Position numbers and translations under genes: made by a program. Under the pieces are notes generated by a model. That model saw only the letters and a program-made list of their open reading frames with translations. It had not been told where the DNA came from and made no database searches. From Myxococcales bacterium UBA5297 (GTDB lineage: Bacteria > Myxococcota > Myxococcia > Myxococcales > UBA5297), in NCBI GenBank assembly GCA_002408385.1, contig DHSB01000051.1:17193-28083 (forward strand): 10,891 nucleotides of DNA, read 5' to 3'. How positions within the stretch are numbered: the stretch's first letter is position 1; each line of letters begins with the position of its first letter. Shown piece by piece: positions 6,797-10,891 of the stretch.

Positions 6797-7642
6797 ATGT
6801 TTGCTGCGCTGACGCTGCTGTTGACCACCGGCTCGGTCTTCTTCTTCGCGCTGGTCATGTTCGGGGTGCTCACCAAGGCCTACGAGCAGTACCAGGAGCG
6901 CTACGTGACGCGCTCGATGAATGACCTGTCGGACATGTTCCTGTTCATCGACGCGCGGCAGGTGATGGTGCTCAACATCTGCACCTTCTTCATGTTCGCG
7001 GTGCTCGGCTACCTCATCTTCAACCCGGTCATCTGCGTGGTGCTCGCCGGAGTCGGCTTCTTCCTGCCGATGATGATCATCAAGTACTACCGCAAGCGGC
7101 GCATCCGGAAGTTCAACGTCCAGCTCGTCGATGCGCTGCAGGCGATGGCCAACGCCTTCAAGGCAGGCCTGACCTTCCCCCAGGCCATCGAGCACATCTC
7201 CAAGGAGTCGGCGCCGCCGCTCGCCCAGGAGTTCGGCCTCTTCGTCAAGGAGGTCAAGCTTGGCGTGCCGCTCGAGGAGTCGCTCGTCAACATGGGCAAG
7301 CGCGTCGGTTCCGACGACCTCGACCTGGTGGTCGTCTCGACGAACATCGCCCGGCAGCTCGGCGGCAACATGGCCGAGATGTTCGAGACGATCAGCAACA
7401 CCATCCGCGAGCGCTTCCGACTCGAGGGCAAGATCGACGCGATCACCAGCCAGGGCCGCATGCAGGGCTGGATCGTGGCGGCGCTGCCCATCCTCCTGGG
7501 CGTGGTGATGAACTACATGCGCCCCGACCTGATGGAGCCGATGCTCGACCACTGGTTCGGCTACATGCTGATCGGCGCCATCGCGGTCATGGAGTTCCTC
7601 GGGATCATGCTCATTCGCAAGATCGTCGCCATCGACGTCTAG
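6797..7642 (+). CDS. tadB: Tad inner-membrane platform protein TadB (type II secretion F family)
   Basis: TadB is one of the two inner-membrane platform proteins on which the Tad ATPase acts to assemble or export Flp pilins. The 281-residue product has an N-terminal membrane segment (about 4-25). Two close segments follow at about 56-75 and 78-95, then a basic stop (KYYRKRRIRK, 96-105). The cytoplasmic T2SSF domain runs from about 107 to 230, with LVDALQAMANAFKAGLTFPQA typical of the family. Two further segments complete the C-terminus (about 232-246 and 257-276). GGGAG before ATG 6797 is close (4 bases) but usable. It sits between cpaB and tadC in one apparent operon. The B versus C identity is by order and topology; both belong to the same family. 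Confidence 0.9.
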   Translation: MFAALTLLLTTGSVFFFALVMFGVLTKAYEQYQERYVTRSMNDLSDMFLFIDARQVMVLNICTFFMFAVLGYLIFNPVICVVLAGVGFFLPMMIIKYYRKRRIRKFNVQLVDALQAMANAFKAGLTFPQAIEHISKESAPPLAQEFGLFVKEVKLGVPLEESLVNMGKRVGSDDLDLVVVSTNIARQLGGNMAEMFETISNTIRERFRLEGKIDAITSQGRMQGWIVAALPILLGVVMNYMRPDLMEPMLDHWFGYMLIGAIAVMEFLGIMLIRKIVAIDV

Positions 7643-7678
7643 CGGTTCGGCGCACGCCTCGCGCGCCTGTGAGGAAAG

Positions 7679-8590
7679 ATGCCTCCAGTACCCGGCGAAC
7701 AGACCACCGCCCTCACGATGCTCCTGACGGTCCTTAGCGTCCCGTTGGCTGCCGGTGCCGCCTTCATGCTGGGCCTTGGGATCTGGGACCTGTTCCTCGG
7801 GCGGGTGATGGGCGAGGTGCAGGAGGAGAAGTCCTCGTTCATCAGCGCGCTGCGCGCGGTGGTGCTGCGCCACCTCGGCGTCATCAACCGGCGCTTCATG
7901 TGGCCCTCGTACGAGGCGAGGGTGCGCCGCAAGCTCATCACCGCCGGCGAGCCGGCCGGGCTCAAGCCCGAGGAGGTGATGGCCCTGCAGGAGCTCGGCG
8001 GGGTGGCCAGCATGCTCGGCGGCCTGGTCGTCCTCAACGCCCTCGACCAGAACTTGCTGTTCTGCATCGTCTTCGCGCTGTTCGGTGTGTGGTTCCCCTC
8101 TCAGTGGCTGACCGACCAGGTCAAGAAGCGCCACTTCCTCGTCACCCGTGCGCTTCCCTACAACCTCGACCTGCTCACCCTGTCGGTCGAGGCGGGCCTC
8201 GACTTCACCGCCGCGCTCGGCAAGGTCGTCGACAAGGGCAAGGGCGGTCCGCTGCGCGACGAGTTCATCCTGGTCATCAAGCAGCTCAAGATGGGCAAGA
8301 CGCGCGAGGAGGCGCTCAAGAGCCTCATCGCCCGCGTCGACCTGCCCGCACTCACCAGCTTCGTCTCCGCCTTGATCCAGGCCGACCGCATGGGCACCTC
8401 CATCGGCAAGGTGCTGCGCATCCAGTCGACCCAGCTTCGCATCGAGCGCACCCAGCGCGCCGAGAAGTTGGCCAACGAGGCGCCGGTCAAGATGCTCTTT
8501 CCTCTCATCGCCTGCATCTTCCCGACGGTCTTCATGGTGCTCTTCGGCCCCATCGTCTTCCGGTTTACCTTCGGCGGCGATTTCGACTAG
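7679..8590 (+). CDS. tadC: Tad inner-membrane platform protein TadC (type II secretion F family)
   Basis: TadC is the second platform protein, expected to pair with TadB in the inner membrane. The 303-residue product has a membrane segment at about 14-40. A basic cytoplasmic stretch follows, containing YEARVRRKLITAGEPAGLKPEE, where MshEN-like and TadC proteins often have RxxLxxAG. Two segments come next (about 106-120 and 125-141). The T2SSF core begins at LPYNLDLLTLSVEAGLDFTAA (about 160-180), with ALIQADRMGTSIGKVL later, and a final hydrophobic segment lies near the C-terminus (about 265-290). The ribosome site GAGGAAAG directly abuts ATG 7679, a short spacing. It follows tadB after 36 bases and is the last gene before a hairpin at 8600, so it may close the transcription unit. 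Confidence 0.9.
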   Translation: MPPVPGEQTTALTMLLTVLSVPLAAGAAFMLGLGIWDLFLGRVMGEVQEEKSSFISALRAVVLRHLGVINRRFMWPSYEARVRRKLITAGEPAGLKPEEVMALQELGGVASMLGGLVVLNALDQNLLFCIVFALFGVWFPSQWLTDQVKKRHFLVTRALPYNLDLLTLSVEAGLDFTAALGKVVDKGKGGPLRDEFILVIKQLKMGKTREEALKSLIARVDLPALTSFVSALIQADRMGTSIGKVLRIQSTQLRIERTQRAEKLANEAPVKMLFPLIACIFPTVFMVLFGPIVFRFTFGGDFD

Positions 8591-8597
8591 CGCTCCT

Positions 8598-8624
8598 CGG
8601 CTCGCTCGAAAGTAGAGCGAGCTG
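8598..8624 (+). terminator. Hairpin after tadC, possible terminator
   Basis: GCTCGCTC (8600-8607) pairs perfectly with GAGCGAGC (8615-8622) across the loop GAAAGTA, and can extend by a G-U and a C-G pair. It starts 9 bases after the tadC stop. It lacks a T-run (TGTCTCC follows), so termination efficiency is uncertain. The position fits the end of the tad unit. Confidence 0.5.
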
Positions 8625-8638
8625 TCTCCGGGGGCCGG

Positions 8639-8644
8639 TTGACG
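8639..8644 (+). promoter_or_regulatory. Isolated -35-like box between tadC and the FHA gene
   Basis: TTGACG matches five of six -35 positions, but no good -10 lies 16-18 bases downstream (TGACTC at 8662). A separate TATAGG at 8776-8781 could be a -10 close to the FHA gene but lacks a -35. The 218-nt gap therefore probably holds a promoter, but I cannot place it with confidence. No gene is seen in the gap. Confidence 0.25.
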
Positions 8645-8808
8645 TATGGACAGAGTGCCCGTGACTCTTTCTGGCGGACCGCGTCGGGTCTGTGACAGAA
8701 TGGTGGGCCCCAATTCGCCTTCGCCCGTTTCGACCTTCCGACTCTGGGGTCGGTCGCGCCGAGCTTTGGCGACGGTATAGGGCGTTTGAGGAAGGCCCCG
8801 AGCGACTC

Positions 8809-10323
8809 ATGGGATTCTCGCTGACCATCCAGGAAGGCAAGGAGCTAGGCCGACAGTACAGCTTCGATCAGCCGGAGGTGGCGATCGGGCGCACGGCCGA
8901 CAACGACATCGTCCTCTACGACGCCGGCGTTTCGCGCAAGCACGCGATCATCCGCGACGAGGGCGGGCGCTTCTTCGTCGAGGACCTCGGGTCGGCCAAC
9001 GGCACGCAGGTCAACGGCAACCCCGCGCGCGAAGAGGAACTGCAGTCGGGGGACGAGATCGCGGTTGGCCCGGTCGTGCTCAGCTTCGAGGTGGTCGCCT
9101 CCGACGACGGCTCGACCCGCATCCTCGACACCTCCAGCCTCGCCCCCTCGCCCAAGAGGCATCCGCAGGTCGATCCTGGGGAGGCCGGCCGCAAGACGAC
9201 CGCGATGGCGGTCCGCCGCCCGAGCAGCCCCAGCGCCGGCCCACGCCCCCGTTCCACCGCCCTCGCCAAGCCCGCCCAAGCCCAGGCAAGGCCCTTGCCG
9301 GCGGCCCCCGGCGCACGCAAGCGGCCCGCTCCCCTCGCGAAGGCCTCCAAGGGCCCCTCGGCCCTGTCTGCTTCCGAGCGCGCGAGGGTGCTGCGCGAGA
9401 ACTCGAAGCTCGTCGGGCGCGTCAAGCTCTTCCTGATGGAGAAGCCTCCCGTGGTGCGCAAGGCCCTGCTCGGCGGCGCGGGCCTGCTCGCGGTGCTGCT
9501 GCTGGGCCTCGTCGTCAAGGTCGCCCTCCCCAAGGGCGAGGCGATCTACGAGATGAGCGACGAGTCGAAGACCATCTTCTCCCTAGGCGAATCGCAGGAG
9601 GAGAAAGTCTTCGGCTTTGGCGACCACCTCGGGATAACCGTCCTGACGATCAACGAGCTGCACTTCGAGTTCGAGCACTCGGACACGATCCCCATCGTCT
9701 ACTACATCTCGTTCGAGTCGCAGGGGATCGAGCGCCAGGACGAGGTCGACATCACCCTCAACGGCGTGCTCATCGGCAAGGTCGCCCCCGGGCTGGGCGA
9801 CTATTCGAAGGAGCAGCGCATCAAGATGCCGCGCAAACACCTGAAGAGCGGCATCCCGAACGAGATCGTCTTCGACAACAGCTTCAACCCCCCGGGCAAC
9901 GAGCCTTGGGCCATCTCCAAGGTCAAGCTCAAGATGGTGCCGCTGCCAGGCTGCAACCCCGAGGGCGAGTGCGAGCGCGAGGCAAAAAAGCGCTACGACC
10001 TGGCCATCGTGCTCTGGGAGCAGCGCAAGATCGCCGCGCGCAACACGTACGACGCCTGGGAGCACCTGCACAAGGCGCTGCTGTTCCTCGAGGCGGTCGA
10101 GCCCAAGCCCGGTCTGTACAACCTCGTTCAGACGAGCCTGCGCGACGCCGAGCGCGAGCTTGACGACAACTGCGCCAAGATCATGCTCAACGCCAAGAAG
10201 TTCGAGGAGCTTGGTCAGTGGGAGCGGGCTCTCAAGGAGTACAAGGATGGCCTGCAGTGGTTCCCTGGCGAGGACCACTCGTGCCGCTCGAGGTTGCAGG
10301 ACAAGATCTACGAGTACGGGTAG
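8809..10323 (+). CDS. FHA-domain membrane protein with large periplasmic part
   Basis: The 504-residue product has a cytoplasmic FHA (phosphothreonine-binding) domain at about 3-95. The key FHA residues are present: GR at 27-28, SRKH at 42-45 and SANGTQVNG at 62-70. A Pro/Ala/Lys/Arg-rich linker follows (about 105-210), then one transmembrane segment (about 219-240). The periplasmic part has a beta-rich stretch (about 245-375, containing VDITLNGVLIGKV and NEIVFDNSFNPPG, like a ligand-binding beta-sandwich). It ends in a helical region with TPR-like character (KFEELGQWERALKEYKDGLQ) and four cysteines. ATG 8809 is chosen because the protein then opens directly into the FHA domain. A longer frame from 8692 adds an Arg/Trp-rich leader; GAGGAAGG at 8788-8795 is 13 bases away. 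Sitting after tadC, it may be a scaffold or regulator of the Tad machine. Function inferred only. Confidence 0.85.
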   Translation: MGFSLTIQEGKELGRQYSFDQPEVAIGRTADNDIVLYDAGVSRKHAIIRDEGGRFFVEDLGSANGTQVNGNPAREEELQSGDEIAVGPVVLSFEVVASDDGSTRILDTSSLAPSPKRHPQVDPGEAGRKTTAMAVRRPSSPSAGPRPRSTALAKPAQAQARPLPAAPGARKRPAPLAKASKGPSALSASERARVLRENSKLVGRVKLFLMEKPPVVRKALLGGAGLLAVLLLGLVVKVALPKGEAIYEMSDESKTIFSLGESQEEKVFGFGDHLGITVLTINELHFEFEHSDTIPIVYYISFESQGIERQDEVDITLNGVLIGKVAPGLGDYSKEQRIKMPRKHLKSGIPNEIVFDNSFNPPGNEPWAISKVKLKMVPLPGCNPEGECEREAKKRYDLAIVLWEQRKIAARNTYDAWEHLHKALLFLEAVEPKPGLYNLVQTSLRDAERELDDNCAKIMLNAKKFEELGQWERALKEYKDGLQWFPGEDHSCRSRLQDKIYEYG

Positions 10324-10378
10324 AGCGCGGGCCGAGCCGAACGACGAGCCGGGGCCACGGAAACACGGATAGGAAGCC

Positions 10379-10891
10379 ATGCCCAAGCCGAACAGACCGA
10401 TGCCCGCCGACGAGGCCCTCCTCGAGGACGAGGGAGCTCCCGAGGGCGCGACCGTCCTCATGGACGCGGTCGCCGGCGACGAGTCGCCCGACGGGGCCAC
10501 GGTGGTGTTTGACACGACCGCCCCCGGCCTGCGCGCCCGCCGGCCTTTGGCGAGCCCGAAGCTCGAGGTGACCGCAGGGCCGAAGGCTGGCGAGCAGTTC
10601 GCGCTCGGGCCCGGCGAGACGGTCATCGGGCGGCAGAACGACTGCACTATCGTCATCTCCGACATCTCGGTCTCTCGCCGCCACGTGATGGTGCGGCGCC
10701 GGGGCGCCGGGTACACCCTGTCCGATCTCGGCTCGGGCAACGGCACCACCATCAACGGCGAGCCTATCGAGGGTGAAGTCGAGCTGCAGGACGGCGATGT
10801 GTTCATGATGGGCGACACCGAGGTCTGCTTCCGCCTGGAAGCGGCCCCGTCCCCGTCCCCGCGCGGCACTGGCCCGCGCGCCGCCCGACAG
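10379..10891 (+). CDS. FHA-domain protein, C-terminus cut by the window end
   Basis: An open frame runs from ATG 10379 through the last base (171 codons) with no stop, so the gene is partial. AGGA at 10371-10374 gives a ribosome site 4 bases before the ATG. Residues 1-58 are acidic and flexible and carry two similar motifs, EGATVLMD (22-29) and DGATVVFD (38-45). The FHA domain spans about 61-155: IGR at 83-85, SVSRRH at 97-102 and DLGSGNGTTING at 116-127, all the expected phosphopeptide-contact positions. A Pro/Ser/Arg-rich stretch then starts and leaves the window. There is no membrane segment so far. It lies 55 bases after the first FHA gene, probably in one operon. The missing part could hold another domain, such as an ATPase, a kinase or further low-complexity sequence. 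Confidence 0.85.
   Translation, partial: MPKPNRPMPADEALLEDEGAPEGATVLMDAVAGDESPDGATVVFDTTAPGLRARRPLASPKLEVTAGPKAGEQFALGPGETVIGRQNDCTIVISDISVSRRHVMVRRRGAGYTLSDLGSGNGTTINGEPIEGEVELQDGDVFMMGDTEVCFRLEAAPSPSPRGTGPRAARQ

Noticed and set aside
5870..8713. 947-codon open frame on the - strand across the tad genes
   Set aside because: It lies exactly opposite cpaB, tadB and tadC, whose products match known families. Its translation is His/Asp/Glu/Gln-rich with no recognisable domain. GC-rich third positions commonly open this antisense frame.
8692..8808. N-terminal extension of the FHA protein from GTG 8692
   Set aside because: The 39 extra residues are Arg/Trp-rich and unlike an FHA N-terminus. ATG 8809 opens directly into the domain and has an upstream purine-rich site, although its spacing is long.
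9583..10869. 428-codon open frame on the - strand opposite the FHA genes
   Set aside because: The + strand encodes intact FHA motifs and a membrane segment in the same DNA; the antisense translation has no recognisable features.

Overview
This is a GC-rich, gene-dense bacterial window in which every supported gene lies on the + strand. GTG starts are common, an ECF sigma/anti-sigma pair sits beside a Tad-type pilus/secretion gene set, and two FHA-domain proteins follow. That mix suits a myxobacterium-like member of the former Deltaproteobacteria (Myxococcota). The taxonomic call is inference from gene content and composition; there is no rRNA or other marker in the window.

Layout. (1) 11-892 is an unrecognised Ala/Ser/Glu-rich protein ending in three 30-residue helical repeats. 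It runs with an 11-nt gap into 903-1913 and 1910-2902, two OppD/OppF (DppD/DppF) peptide-ABC-transporter ATPases that overlap by GTGA. A small DUF2085-like membrane protein (2916-3395) follows after 13 nt. No permease or binding-protein gene is in the window. (2) 3464-4093 is an ECF sigma factor, followed by 4122-5504, a membrane-anchored zinc-finger (HxxxCxxC) anti-sigma factor with a long low-complexity linker and a C-terminal TPR-like part. (3) 5505-5926 is a 422-nt non-coding stretch holding a terminator-like hairpin and a good promoter candidate. (4) 5927-8590 carries cpaB/rcpC, tadB and tadC. (5) 8591-8808 is a second gap with a hairpin. (6) 8809-10323 encodes an FHA-linker-TM-periplasmic protein and 10379-10891 a second FHA protein cut by the window end.

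How the parts may work together. CpaB and the TadB/TadC platform proteins belong to a Tad/Flp machine whose ATPase, secretin and pilin genes must lie elsewhere. The FHA proteins probably add phosphothreonine-dependent control or scaffolding to it. The most interesting link is regulatory: a 22-nt element with a TAGGAT core, 19/22 identical, lies just upstream of both the ECF sigma gene and cpaB. This suggests the sigma/anti-sigma pair and the Tad genes share promoter architecture and perhaps control. Nothing resembling CRISPR, IS elements, tRNA, rRNA or phage genes was seen.
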